From Bacteroidales bacterium (GTDB lineage: Bacteria; Bacteroidota; Bacteroidia; Bacteroidales; UBA932): a stretch of 64,000 nt of DNA. The DNA is taken from NCBI GenBank assembly GCA_015060405.1, contig SUYN01000001.1:1-64000 (forward strand). Reading direction: 5' to 3'. Each line of letters starts with the position of its first letter. The stretch's first letter is position 1. The position numbers and the translations under genes were made by a program. Of the stretch, positions 8,775 to 17,992 are shown one piece after another. Under the pieces are notes generated by a model. That model was not told the origin of the DNA. It did not search any database and saw nothing but the letters and a program-made list of their open reading frames with translations.

Positions 8775-9671
8775 CTATTTATCTTTTTTTGTTTTCACTT
8801 TAAGACCGGACTTGACGTCTTCAAATCCTTCACCATATACGCTCATTGCCGATGATACGGAAATGAATGCCCGCTTGTCAATGGATCTTATGGCGCTTAC
8901 GATCTCATGCATCTGGTTCTTTCTTGCGACAATCATAAGAACCTTGCTTTCCTTCTGTGTGTACCAGCCGATGGATTCCAAAGCGGTCACACCTCTACGA
9001 AGGTCGCTGATGACGTAGTCACCGATCTCCTTGTAATTGTCGGAAAAGACAAGTATCTGCACCGTGGACTTGTTGCCAAGAAGGACGAAGTCGACACCGA
9101 AGGAGAAGCCGAGCATCACGACATAGGCGTATATCATGTCGACAAGCCCCTTTTCAGGAACCAGGAGAAGCGTGGATATGATGAATATATCCATACAAAG
9201 ATACACCCTTCCTATAGAGACCGGCCAGAACTTGTTGATTATCATGGCGATGATATCAAGTCCTCCGGTGCTTCCACCTCTCAACATGACAAGTCCTATA
9301 CCCACTGATTCCATGGTTGCTCCCACGAGCACCACAAGGAGTTTCTCATCCATCAGCACCTGAAGTTCCGGAAATTTCGGCAGAACCTCAAATAGGACGG
9401 AAGTAAGGGCTATCACATAAATGGTCTTGAATCCGAATCCCTTCCCAAGGACAATGAATCCCAGGAGAAGCAGGAGCACATTCAAGGTCGGATAGGTCCA
9501 CCCCACCGGAATGCCGGTACCATACTGGAGAATTGTACACAATCCCGTCAGTCCGCCGCTGGCAAGTCCGTTAGGAATAAGGAATGATGTCCAGGCCATA
9601 ACGAATATGACCGAACCTACAGTCATCAGGAAATAATCCCAGACATTGGCCAAAATCCTGTCGATCTTCAT
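8775..9671 (-). CDS. YitT family membrane protein (DUF161/DUF2179), paralogue
   Basis: A 298-residue protein with the same architecture as its downstream neighbour: membrane segments in residues 10-200 with GGSTGGLDIIA, then a DUF2179 domain with RGVTALESIGWYT and a SAMSVYGEGFE ending. The two proteins are clearly paralogous but well diverged, so the duplication looks old. It sits 48 bases after leuS on the same strand without an obvious separate promoter, so it is probably in the same transcript. Confidence 0.85.
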   Translation of the reverse strand: MKIDRILANVWDYFLMTVGSVIFVMAWTSFLIPNGLASGGLTGLCTILQYGTGIPVGWTYPTLNVLLLLLGFIVLGKGFGFKTIYVIALTSVLFEVLPKFPELQVLMDEKLLVVLVGATMESVGIGLVMLRGGSTGGLDIIAMIINKFWPVSIGRVYLCMDIFIISTLLLVPEKGLVDMIYAYVVMLGFSFGVDFVLLGNKSTVQILVFSDNYKEIGDYVISDLRRGVTALESIGWYTQKESKVLMIVARKNQMHEIVSAIRSIDKRAFISVSSAMSVYGEGFEDVKSGLKVKTKKDK

Positions 9672-9719
9672 AGCCGTTCAAGTTTTACTGGTGTCAGATT
9701 GCCGATAAGTTTTCAGAAG

Positions 9720-12485
9720 CTATTTTACCACAATGTTGACTATCTTTCCGGGAACCACTATGACCTTGAGGATGTTGCCGCCGGCAACATATTTCGAAGT
9801 CAGCTCGAGTCCTCTCACGTGTGCATCCACATCTTCGCGCGGCATATCTGCAGGAAGCTCGACAGTGAATCTTGTCTTGCCGTTGAACGAAACCGCGTAT
9901 GTACATGTGTTCTCAACAGTGTAGGCTTCAACATATTCAGGGAAAGATGCATAGGTTATGCTTTCCTTATGGCCGAGAGCCTCCCAGAGTTCCTCTGCTA
10001 TGTGCGGAGCAAACGGAGAGAGGAGAATGATGAGCGGCTCGAGGATCTCGCGCTTGCTGCACTTGAGGTCGGAGAGTTCGTTGACTGCAATCATGAATGC
10101 ACTGACAGCCGTGTTGAAGGAGAACGCCTCGATGTCGGCGCGGACCTTGCCGATGAGCTTGTGCAGCGCTTTGAGTTCCTCCGGAGTGGCCTTTTCATCG
10201 GTCACTATGAAGCCGTCGCGATCGTAGAACATCCTCCACACCTTCTTGAGGAAACGGTTGACTCCGTCGATTCCCTTTGTGTCCCAAGGCTTTGACTGCT
10301 CGAGCGGACCGAGGAACATTTCATAAAGCCTCAATGTGTCGGCGCCATAGGTGTCGCATATCATGTCCGGATTCACCACGTTGAACATTGACTTCGACAT
10401 CTTTTCGATTGCCCAGCCGCAGATGTACTCTCCATCCTCAAGGATGAATTCGGCATCCGCATATTCAGGCATCCAGTTGCGGAAAGCCTCCAGATCAAGA
10501 CGGTCGTTGTATACTATGTTCACATCCACATGGATTTCAGTGGTCTCATACTGATCCTTGAGTCCTGCCGAAACGAAGGTGTTGGTGTTGATGATCCTAT
10601 ATACGAAATTCGAACGGCCCTGGATCATACCCTGGTTGATAAGCTTTCTGAAAGGCTCGTTCCTGCAGACATAACCGAGGTCATAGAGGAACTTATTCCA
10701 GAAACGGGAGTAGATCAGGTGACCTGTAGCATGCTCTGTACCACCGATATACAGGTCAACATCCTGCCAGTACTCATCGGCTTCCTTACCCACGAGAGCC
10801 TCATTGTTATGAGGGTCCATATATCTCAGATAGTAGGCGCTGCTGCCCGCAAAGCCAGGCATGGTGCTCTTTTCGATAGGATATCCGTCGATTTCCCATC
10901 CCTCCGCACGTCCGAGAGGAGGCTCGCCCGACTCGGTAGGGAGGAACTTGTCCACTTCAGGAAGTTCAAGAGGCAGAGACTCGAATGGCATAGGAGTCGC
11001 GATGCCGTCCTTGAAGTACATAGGGAACGGCTCTCCCCAATATCTCTGACGCGAGAAGATGGCGTCACGGAGACGATAGTTGATCTTTCTGCGTCCTATT
11101 CCATGCTTTTCGACATAATCTATGGCAGCCGGAATCGCCTCCTTGACATCCATTCCGTTCAGGAAGCCCGAATTGCACATGATTCCTTCCTTGGCGTCGA
11201 AGCTTGACTCGCTGACATCGCATCCCTCGATGAGAGGAATGACTGGAAGGTTGAAATGTCTTGCAAAGGCATAGTCACGGCTGTCATGGGCAGGCACCGC
11301 CATGATGGCACCAGTTCCGTAACCTGCAAGCACATATTCGGATATCCACACAGGTACCTTGTCACCTGTGAGAGGATTTACTGCATACGATCCCGAGAAT
11401 ACTCCGGTCACCTTCTTTCCCTGGGTCATTCTCTCGCGCTCAGTCTTCTTTCTGGCCATTGCAAGATACTCCTCGACTGCAGCCTTCTGCTCAGGTGTGG
11501 TGAGCTTCTCAACCCATTCGCTCTCAGGCGCAAGCACCATGAAGGTGACTCCGAATACAGTGTCAGCCCTTGTGGTGAAGATGGTCATGTCATATTCCTG
11601 CTCTCCATTTGAGACCTTGAAGATCATCTCAGCACCCTGGCTCCTGCCGATCCAGTTACGCTGCATGTCCTTCAGAGAGTCAGTCCACTCGAGAGTCTCG
11701 AGGTCCTCCAGAAGTCTTCCTGCGTATGCTGACACGCGGAGCTGCCACTGTGTCATCTTCTTCTGTTCCACAGGATGTCCTCCACGGACCGAATAACCTT
11801 CCTTGACCTCGTCATTGGCAAGAACGGTTCCCAGCACCGGGCACCAGTTCACGGAAGTCTCGCCCTGATAAGCTATTCTGTACTGCATCAGCACATCTGC
11901 CTTCTCCTTGTCAGAGAAAGCAGCCCACTGCTCTGCTGTAAACGGTTTCACTTCACCGCAGGCTGCGTCCACCGCAGCACTTCCGCCCTGAGCGAAAGCC
12001 TCCTCAAGCTCGGCTATCGGACGCGCCTTCTGCTGAACATTGTCATACCAGCTGTCGAACATCTTGAGGAAAGCCCACTGAGTCCACTTATAGTACTCCG
12101 GATCGCAGGTACGGACTTCACGTGACCAGTCATATGAAAAGCCGATCCTGTCCATCTGATTGCGATAGCGGGCGATGTTCTTTTCCGTAGTCACTGCCGG
12201 ATGCTGGCCTGTCTGTATGGCATACTGTTCCGCAGGCAGACCGAAGGCATCATAACCCATCGGATGCAGCACATTGAATCCGCACAGACGCTTGTAACGG
12301 CTGTAGATGTCACTTGCGATATATCCCAGAGGATGTCCTACATGAAGACCGGCTCCTGAAGGATATGGGAACATATCGAGGACATAATATTTAGGCTTTG
12401 TATTGTCGATTTCAGCCTTGAATGTCTGATCGGCAGCCCAGAACGACTGCCACTTGCTTTCGATTTCCTTAAAATTGTATTCCAT
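9720..12485 (-). CDS. leuS: Leucyl-tRNA synthetase
   Basis: A 921-residue class I aminoacyl-tRNA synthetase that charges tRNA-Leu. The HIGH motif appears as HVGH at residues 48-51 after [13 protein letters not shown] lies near residue 693 (EKMSKSMFN). The CP1 editing domain is present in between, with the T-rich TTRADT motif. The anticodon-binding domain ends the protein. Length is slightly above the usual 860-900 for bacterial LeuS but typical for Bacteroidota. It lies between a degenerate M28 gene (31 bases) and the YitT pair (48 bases), all on the minus strand. Confidence 0.97.
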   Translation of the reverse strand: MEYNFKEIESKWQSFWAADQTFKAEIDNTKPKYYVLDMFPYPSGAGLHVGHPLGYIASDIYSRYKRLCGFNVLHPMGYDAFGLPAEQYAIQTGQHPAVTTEKNIARYRNQMDRIGFSYDWSREVRTCDPEYYKWTQWAFLKMFDSWYDNVQQKARPIAELEEAFAQGGSAAVDAACGEVKPFTAEQWAAFSDKEKADVLMQYRIAYQGETSVNWCPVLGTVLANDEVKEGYSVRGGHPVEQKKMTQWQLRVSAYAGRLLEDLETLEWTDSLKDMQRNWIGRSQGAEMIFKVSNGEQEYDMTIFTTRADTVFGVTFMVLAPESEWVEKLTTPEQKAAVEEYLAMARKKTERERMTQGKKVTGVFSGSYAVNPLTGDKVPVWISEYVLAGYGTGAIMAVPAHDSRDYAFARHFNLPVIPLIEGCDVSESSFDAKEGIMCNSGFLNGMDVKEAIPAAIDYVEKHGIGRRKINYRLRDAIFSRQRYWGEPFPMYFKDGIATPMPFESLPLELPEVDKFLPTESGEPPLGRAEGWEIDGYPIEKSTMPGFAGSSAYYLRYMDPHNNEALVGKEADEYWQDVDLYIGGTEHATGHLIYSRFWNKFLYDLGYVCRNEPFRKLINQGMIQGRSNFVYRIINTNTFVSAGLKDQYETTEIHVDVNIVYNDRLDLEAFRNWMPEYADAEFILEDGEYICGWAIEKMSKSMFNVVNPDMICDTYGADTLRLYEMFLGPLEQSKPWDTKGIDGVNRFLKKVWRMFYDRDGFIVTDEKATPEELKALHKLIGKVRADIEAFSFNTAVSAFMIAVNELSDLKCSKREILEPLIILLSPFAPHIAEELWEALGHKESITYASFPEYVEAYTVENTCTYAVSFNGKTRFTVELPADMPREDVDAHVRGLELTSKYVAGGNILKVIVVPGKIVNIVVK

Positions 12486-12516
12486 AGGTATTGATAAATA
12501 TCTTGTAAAGATAACA

Positions 12517-13878
12517 CTATTTCTTTAATCCTCTGCCTGCTCCCGCACCTTTCTTCTCAAGGCGGAACTCCACAGGTATGCTCAGTGAAGTGCGTACTTT
12601 TTCTCCCCTGACCTTTCCAGGCTTCCACTTAGGAGATGCACTGATAACCTTGACTGCTTCTGCATCAATTTCTTCAGAAACACCTTTCGTAACCATCACA
12701 TCTGACACCTTACCGTCTTTCTCGATGATGAATTCCACGACAACCCGGCCCTGGACACCGTCTCGGACCGCTTTTTCAGGATATTTCAGATACTGATACA
12801 CCCATTTTTCAAGGAAGCGTGACGGGTCAGACGTGCCGAGGAAAGTAGGTCTCTGGTCACACTCATAATATGATACGACCCCCTCTTCCGTACGTCTGGC
12901 TGCCTGGGCTCCCGAATCACGGAAGAGCATCCTGTCATTTGCATTGCACAATGCCTCAGTGAAGTTATATATGTACTCGAGCTCCTTTTCCATGCCCTCA
13001 TAGTCGATGATCGACTGCGTGTCCCTGTCTGTGTTATGTTCAGGATAGCGTCCTGTGGTGAAGAGGACAGACGGGATCTCCTTTTCATAGAAGGCCCTAT
13101 GGTCCGAGGGATATGGCTCCGATGCGACAAGTTCCGGAAGGACAGGCTGAAGATTGCCGGACAGTGTTCGCACAAGGGCATTCATGTCGGCATTTGACGA
13201 CGTGTATGCGTAAAATCCGTTGTAAGCAGTTCCAAGCATGTCCAGATTTATCATTCCGTCAATGGACTCTACATCCGGAAACGAACGGTTCAGGAAATAC
13301 CATGAGCCGGCGAATGTCCCGCATGAAGCACCGAAGGCTACGAAAAGGACAGAACGGCGGAAGACGATGGAATTGGTCTGGACCATGCGGGCAAGCTCGA
13401 CGAGCATCGCAAGTCCCGATGCATTGCCGTTTGCACCACAATACACTCTTTCTACAGGCTGGCCGTCGATGACAGTGACTGATGTACCTATATTGTCCAG
13501 CCTCGCGCCCACAACTATGTAGTGGTCACGAAGCTTCTTGTCATATCCCGGCACATAGGCCACGACATTCCTTGAAGTCAGGGTGTCTCCGTCTGCTGTC
13601 ATTATCCCGAACACCTCGCCATCGGCTGGAGAAAGGACATCAACCCCGTACTCCTTCAATCTGGCGGTAACATATTCAGCTGCGTACTTCTCCCCATCCG
13701 AGCCGGCCTTGCGGCCTTCCAGATGGGTTGCAGACAGTTCCCTGACATGAGCCTTCATAGCCGACACGGTCTCGCTGTCATACAGATCCTCGTAGGAAGC
13801 TCCTTCACGGAACTGGGCATAGGATGTCAAGGACAGGGCAATCGCGATGAATGCGGACAAAAATATCTTCAACTTCAT
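12517..13878 (-). CDS. Degenerate M28 peptidase domain fused to a TonB C-terminal domain
   Basis: A 453-residue protein with a signal peptide (residues 1-21), an M28-fold domain (about 35-320) and a TonB C-terminal domain (about 345-448: [43 protein letters not shown]). The M28 zinc site is eroded. The usual AHYD reads ARLD (R126), GADDNASG reads GANGNASG (N150, G151), and the catalytic EE pair is S185-C186. Only the later LDML Asp and the HNTD His remain. The protein is therefore probably a non-catalytic binding module joined to a periplasmic TonB-like tail. The preceding SPOR-domain gene is three bases away, so the pair is likely co-expressed at the cell envelope. Confidence 0.85.
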   Translation of the reverse strand: MKLKIFLSAFIAIALSLTSYAQFREGASYEDLYDSETVSAMKAHVRELSATHLEGRKAGSDGEKYAAEYVTARLKEYGVDVLSPADGEVFGIMTADGDTLTSRNVVAYVPGYDKKLRDHYIVVGARLDNIGTSVTVIDGQPVERVYCGANGNASGLAMLVELARMVQTNSIVFRRSVLFVAFGASCGTFAGSWYFLNRSFPDVESIDGMINLDMLGTAYNGFYAYTSSNADMNALVRTLSGNLQPVLPELVASEPYPSDHRAFYEKEIPSVLFTTGRYPEHNTDRDTQSIIDYEGMEKELEYIYNFTEALCNANDRMLFRDSGAQAARRTEEGVVSYYECDQRPTFLGTSDPSRFLEKWVYQYLKYPEKAVRDGVQGRVVVEFIIEKDGKVSDVMVTKGVSEEIDAEAVKVISASPKWKPGKVRGEKVRTSLSIPVEFRLEKKGAGAGRGLKK

Positions 13879-13881
13879 AAA

Positions 13882-14430
13882 CTATTCAATTACAAGCACC
13901 CACGCATCGGCAGGACAGAAAGTCTCGCCCTTCAATGCTTCATATACGGAACCGATCTGAGCAATGTTGTCTGACGGACAGAGTCCCACTGCAACCATGC
14001 CTCTGCGGCAATCTATAAGTGAGGCATCATAGCCTTTAGAGGCAGCCGCATCTGCCAGTTTGCGGGCATTGCCCCTGTCCTTGAATGCACCGGCGATCAC
14101 ATAATACCTCGCCGGGAGGCCCGGTGAAGCGAGCCCCCCGAATCTCTCGGGACCGGACATGACGACACCGCAGGAGGTCAGATATTCAACAGCAGCAACG
14201 GAATCCGCGGCCATCTTCTGTTCAGCCTGTCTTATAGAGTCCAGACGGGCCTGGAGAGCAGCTTCTTCTGCCTTCATGATCGCCACCCTCTTATTCTCTA
14301 TGTCCTTGCCTGTTGGCCTTCCGGCCAGCACCCTCATGAAATCACAGGCAGTCGCCGTCATCATGAACACAGCAAGAGCAAGCACCACTGCATGTCGCCT
14401 GCCGTCAAAGATTTTCATATTCCGTTTCAT
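13882..14430 (-). CDS. SPOR-domain envelope protein
   Basis: A 182-residue protein with a hydrophobic N-terminus and a possible lipobox ending at C29 (TATAC). A charged helical region (about 45-75) likely forms a coiled coil. A C-terminal SPOR-like domain (about 108-182) starts at YYVIAGAFKDRGNARKLAD. SPOR domains bind denuded septal peptidoglycan, so a role in division or the envelope is plausible. It is the first gene of the minus-strand run that contains the M28-TonB fusion, leuS and the YitT pair, with a -7 box at 14457-14464. Confidence 0.7.
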   Translation of the reverse strand: MKRNMKIFDGRRHAVVLALAVFMMTATACDFMRVLAGRPTGKDIENKRVAIMKAEEAALQARLDSIRQAEQKMAADSVAAVEYLTSCGVVMSGPERFGGLASPGLPARYYVIAGAFKDRGNARKLADAAASKGYDASLIDCRRGMVAVGLCPSDNIAQIGSVYEALKGETFCPADAWVLVIE

Positions 14431-14456
14431 TTTGCATTCAAAATTGCGTATTCGTG

Positions 14457-14464
14457 CAAATTTA
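14457..14464 (-). promoter_or_regulatory. -7 box of the SPOR-M28/TonB-leuS-yitT unit
   Basis: The minus strand reads TAAATTTG (TAnnTTTG) 27 bases ahead of the SPOR gene. It is divergent from the CapA promoter 35 bases away. Confidence 0.55.
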
Positions 14465-14498
14465 ACGATTTAATACTCTGAGACAAAATAATTCTTGA

Positions 14499-14506
14499 TA
14501 TATTTG
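14499..14506 (+). promoter_or_regulatory. -7 box of the capA-phoH unit
   Basis: The plus strand reads TATATTTG (TAnnTTTG). It overlaps the upstream end of the CapA open frame, so translation must start further downstream, at the TTG at 14528. Confidence 0.6.
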
Positions 14507-14527
14507 TATTCTAAACAACCGGAGATA

Positions 14528-15673
14528 TTGACTGTCCTCACTTCACATATATCAAAGCGGCTGGCCGTTTCAATATTGACCTTCTGTATGCTTGGAGGCA
14601 CATTCCTGCATGCACAGGAAATAATCATGCCACAAAGATGGTCGCAAGCGCTATATGAGGTGGAGCCGCTGTTTGCATCAGACACTCTGACCATACTCGT
14701 CGCAGGCGACATAATGATGCACACAAGACAGATCGAAAGCGCGCACAGAGGCGGGCAGGAGTACGATTTCAGTTCATATTTCCATCTCCTGGAGGACAGG
14801 ATAAGGGAGGCCGACATCGCGATTGCAAACATGGAGTTCACCCTTGCTGGAGAGCCGTACACAGGCTACCCCTGCTTCTCCGCACCGGACAGTTTCGCCA
14901 GCTATATAGCCAGATGCGGATTCGACATCTTCCTGACTGCCAACAACCACATCTACGACAAAGGAGGGAAAGGCGCGGAAAGGACATTGGAGATATACAG
15001 GAATATTGACGGAGTTCAATTCACCGGACTGGCCTCGGATGAGGATGAAATGGATGCCACCACGCCCCTCATCATATTGAGAAAGGGCATAAAGACAGCG
15101 CTGATCAACTTCACATACGGGACCAACATGGGGTCGACAACACACTGGCCTAAAGTGAATTACATGGCAGGACGAGATCTTCTGAAAGGAGCTGTGGACA
15201 AGGCTCATGAGGAAGACGCTGACCTCATCATCGCCCTGCCGCATTGGGGCGACGAATATGTGCTGAGTCATAACGGAAGTCAGGAGGACATGGCGGCATG
15301 GCTGGTTGAAAACGGGACTGACATAATCATCGGGAGCCACCCTCATGTCATCCAGGACACCCTGAAGACAGACTCCGCGCAGGTTGCCTACTCGTTGGGG
15401 AACCTCGTCTCGAACATGAGCGCAGCAAACACACAGCTGGGACTGATCGCGAAACTGACCATCATACGTCTCCATAACGGAGACCTGAAGATACAGCCTC
15501 TGGAGTTCACCTACACCTGGTGCTCGAGACCTGGAGGATATGGCACAGCCTACACCGTGATACCGGTAAAGGAGTTCATCGGCAAGAGAGACAGATGGAT
15601 GAACGTACACGACTATGACAAAATGATGAGAACCTACACCCACGTGAAGGAAAAAACAGGAATAAAAGATTGA
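14528..15673 (+). CDS. CapA family protein (poly-gamma-glutamate capsule type, metallophosphatase fold)
   Basis: A PGA_cap-type protein of about 381 residues with a calcineurin-like phosphoesterase fold. Visible motifs are VAGDIMMH, ANNHIYDKG, ALPHWGDEY and GSHPHVIQD, which carry the metal-site Asp, Asn and His residues. The open frame extends to 14495, but that end lies inside the -7 box. A TTG at 14528 has GGAG five bases upstream and gives a clean signal peptide ending HAQ near residue 30, so I chose it. Family members are linked to gamma-polyglutamate or cell-surface polymer processing. No other capsule gene is nearby, so the role here is unknown. Confidence 0.8.
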   Translation: MTVLTSHISKRLAVSILTFCMLGGTFLHAQEIIMPQRWSQALYEVEPLFASDTLTILVAGDIMMHTRQIESAHRGGQEYDFSSYFHLLEDRIREADIAIANMEFTLAGEPYTGYPCFSAPDSFASYIARCGFDIFLTANNHIYDKGGKGAERTLEIYRNIDGVQFTGLASDEDEMDATTPLIILRKGIKTALINFTYGTNMGSTTHWPKVNYMAGRDLLKGAVDKAHEEDADLIIALPHWGDEYVLSHNGSQEDMAAWLVENGTDIIIGSHPHVIQDTLKTDSAQVAYSLGNLVSNMSAANTQLGLIAKLTIIRLHNGDLKIQPLEFTYTWCSRPGGYGTAYTVIPVKEFIGKRDRWMNVHDYDKMMRTYTHVKEKTGIKD

Positions 15674-15675
15674 AG

Positions 15676-16623
15676 ATGAGCAAGAAGAAAATCGTACTTG
15701 AAAGTATCGACCCGATAGAGATATATGGGGCGGCAAACAAGAATCTTGAGGCCCTGTGCAGCTATTTTCCAAAGCTGAAGGTAGTGGCGCGGGGAAACGA
15801 GATCATCCTTGAAGGCCAGGAGGAAGACGCACTGTCCTTTGAGAAGAAGCTTAATATGCTGATAGAGAGGAGGCACCATAAGATGAACGTCACACCCTAC
15901 GACGTTGAAGACCTTTTCGACGGCGAGGTGTCTCCCGACAGATACAAGCTCACCGGAGAATCAGTCATAGTCCATGGCAATGACGGAAAGCCGATAAAGG
16001 CGCGCAACCGCACACAGCAGGAGATGGTGAAGTCATATTTTGAGAACGACCTTCTTTTTGCTGTAGGTCCGGCCGGAACCGGGAAGACATACATCGCTAT
16101 AGCCTTGGCTGTCAGGGCATTGAAGAACAGGGAGATCAAAAGGATCATACTCACCAGACCGGCTGTCGAAGCCGGAGAGAGACTCGGGTTTCTGCCGGGA
16201 GACCTCAAGGACAAGCTTGACCCATATCTCCAGCCTTTATACGATGCATTAGGTGACATGATTCCGGCCAAGAGACTCCAGGAATTCATGGCGGAAGGAA
16301 CGATACAGATCGCTCCTCTTGCCTACATGAGGGGACGCACACTGGACAGGGCCTGCGTTATTCTCGATGAAGCACAGAACACGAACCTGGGACAGCTGAA
16401 GATGTTCCTGACACGTATGGGCTGCGACGCCAAATTCATAGTCACAGGAGATGCCAGCCAGATAGACCTTCCTAACCGAAGGGACTCAGGTCTGCTGAAA
16501 GGGATAGAGCTGACTAAAGACATAAAGGGAGTCAAGACTATAGTATTCAGGAATGAGGACATAGTCAGGCACCCCCTGGTGGCAAAGATCGTCAAGGCAT
16601 TCGAAAAAGAAGAGCAGGCTTAG
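15676..16623 (+). CDS. PhoH-like ATPase
   Basis: A 315-residue cytosolic P-loop protein with Walker A GPAGTGKT near residue 132 and Walker B VILDEAQN. It also has the conserved TRPAVEAGE, LGFLPGD and TGDASQIDLP motifs of the PhoH family. PhoH proteins are ATPases with a putative RNA helicase role tied to stress and RNA metabolism. The ATG at 15676 lies two bases after the CapA stop; an upstream TTG overlaps that stop and is less likely. A perfect hairpin overlaps the 3' end. Confidence 0.92.
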   Translation: MSKKKIVLESIDPIEIYGAANKNLEALCSYFPKLKVVARGNEIILEGQEEDALSFEKKLNMLIERRHHKMNVTPYDVEDLFDGEVSPDRYKLTGESVIVHGNDGKPIKARNRTQQEMVKSYFENDLLFAVGPAGTGKTYIAIALAVRALKNREIKRIILTRPAVEAGERLGFLPGDLKDKLDPYLQPLYDALGDMIPAKRLQEFMAEGTIQIAPLAYMRGRTLDRACVILDEAQNTNLGQLKMFLTRMGCDAKFIVTGDASQIDLPNRRDSGLLKGIELTKDIKGVKTIVFRNEDIVRHPLVAKIVKAFEKEEQA

Positions 16624-16640
16624 TCAAGCCTGCTCTTCTT
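16607..16640. terminator. Bidirectional terminator between phoH and the TPR gene
   Basis: A perfect 15-base inverted repeat (16607-16621, 16626-16640) with a four-base loop. The left arm contains the last codons and stop of phoH. The hairpin ends 18 bases before the stop of the convergent TPR gene. Confidence 0.8.
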
Positions 16641-16657
16641 CATTATATGTACAATCT

Positions 16658-17971
16658 CTAGTTTCCTGAAACGATTGCGTCATACTTCTTGTAACCCTCT
16701 TCGTACTGAGGACCCTTTGAGATGAAACGGTAGTAGATGTTCTTGAGATACTCTGCGATGCTCACCTTGAGAGTTTCGTCCTTTGTCATGCTGAATGCCT
16801 TTTCGAAAGGTTCGATAGCATTGAGGAGAGAAGCCTCGAACTGCTCTACAAGAGCATTGTACTTGGCGTCATCGAACTCGTTGGATGCCTTCTCCGAAAG
16901 CTCTACAGCGATTTCATAATAAAGGACACCTGCTCCGATGTAACCGTACTCATAGTCAGGGTTGATCTCTGCACACTTCATGTAAGTAGCGATGGCCTTG
17001 TCATTCTGCTTGAGTTCCTTGTAGATGTTTCCTTCAACATAGTAGAGAGAAGCATTGTTAGGCTCGTTCTTCTTGGCCTCGTCAATGAGGATGAAGAGAC
17101 GGTCTGTATCCTCACCGCTTGAGATGTAGTAGTTGATAAGACCGATGAGGATGCTCTGGCTCTGAGGGAATTTCACGAAACCTGCTTCAAGCATTTCGGC
17201 ACCCTTCTTTGCATCACCGAGCTTGGTGTATATGTCGCCGAGCTTTGCGTAGACCTCACCACCTTCGTAGTAGTAACCTACTTCAAGGCACTTCTCGAAG
17301 AGTTCCTTAGCCTTCTCGTTGTTGTTGGTTGCCCAAGCTGTGTAACCCGCATTATAGAGTGCAGTTGTGTCCACCTTTGCGAGCGGCTCGGTTGCAGATG
17401 CTGCAACAGCTGCCTCAAACAGTGTGCAAGCCTCGGCAAGGTCACCGAACGAGTATGCGTTCATACCCTCTTCGTAGTACTTCTTTGCGATGATCTCGAT
17501 ACCCGAAGTGATATCCTTTACCTTCGACTTCTTCACGTCAACCTCATATGCCTTCGTATACGCTTCCAAAGCCTTTGCAAGAGCATTCTCGACAACAGGC
17601 TTGGTCACGTCGATGAGGACGAGCTGACCGTTTCCATTGAAATAGAAATCCTTATCAGCATAAGTCTCTTTAACGAGAGGCTCACCTGCTAAAACAACAT
17701 TCTCTACAGAAAGCGGCTGCTGGGTGCCCATAAGGAGCTGGAGTTCCTGCTTTGAAGCGCCGATCCATGCTGCACCTGCCGGAGCATTGTAAGCATCCAT
17801 GTAAGAATCTGCAAGTTTTGTCCATGTAGCAACCTTTGCTGCCTTCTTAGGATTCTGAGCTGCAGCTTCCGCTGAAACGACTGCCTTTCTTGCAGCCTCT
17901 GGAGACTTTGTCTGTGCATCAGCAACCTGTACTGAAAGAAGTACTGCCAATGCGATCAAAATTCTTTTCAT
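16658..17971 (-). CDS. Secreted tetratricopeptide-repeat protein
   Basis: A 437-residue protein with a signal peptide ending DAQ (residues 1-20). A linker is followed by at least six TPR-like helical repeats between about 165 and 380 (for example the stretches beginning ALYNAGYTAWATNN, EVYAKLGDIYTKLGD and SLYYVEGNIYKELKQ). TPR arrays mediate protein-protein contacts, and envelope versions in Bacteroidota act as scaffolds. The sequence is Ala- and Lys-rich and uses favoured codons, suggesting good expression. It starts 21 bases after the gyrA stop and is probably co-transcribed with gyrA. Confidence 0.85.
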   Translation of the reverse strand: MKRILIALAVLLSVQVADAQTKSPEAARKAVVSAEAAAQNPKKAAKVATWTKLADSYMDAYNAPAGAAWIGASKQELQLLMGTQQPLSVENVVLAGEPLVKETYADKDFYFNGNGQLVLIDVTKPVVENALAKALEAYTKAYEVDVKKSKVKDITSGIEIIAKKYYEEGMNAYSFGDLAEACTLFEAAVAASATEPLAKVDTTALYNAGYTAWATNNNEKAKELFEKCLEVGYYYEGGEVYAKLGDIYTKLGDAKKGAEMLEAGFVKFPQSQSILIGLINYYISSGEDTDRLFILIDEAKKNEPNNASLYYVEGNIYKELKQNDKAIATYMKCAEINPDYEYGYIGAGVLYYEIAVELSEKASNEFDDAKYNALVEQFEASLLNAIEPFEKAFSMTKDETLKVSIAEYLKNIYYRFISKGPQYEEGYKKYDAIVSGN

Positions 17972-17992
17972 AATGTTTTGGAATTAAGTTAT

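Noticed and set aside
14774..15772. 332-codon minus-strand frame opposite the CapA-like gene
   Set aside because: The plus-strand frame carries the full CapA motifs and signal peptide; the opposite frame has no domain and overlaps the phoH start.
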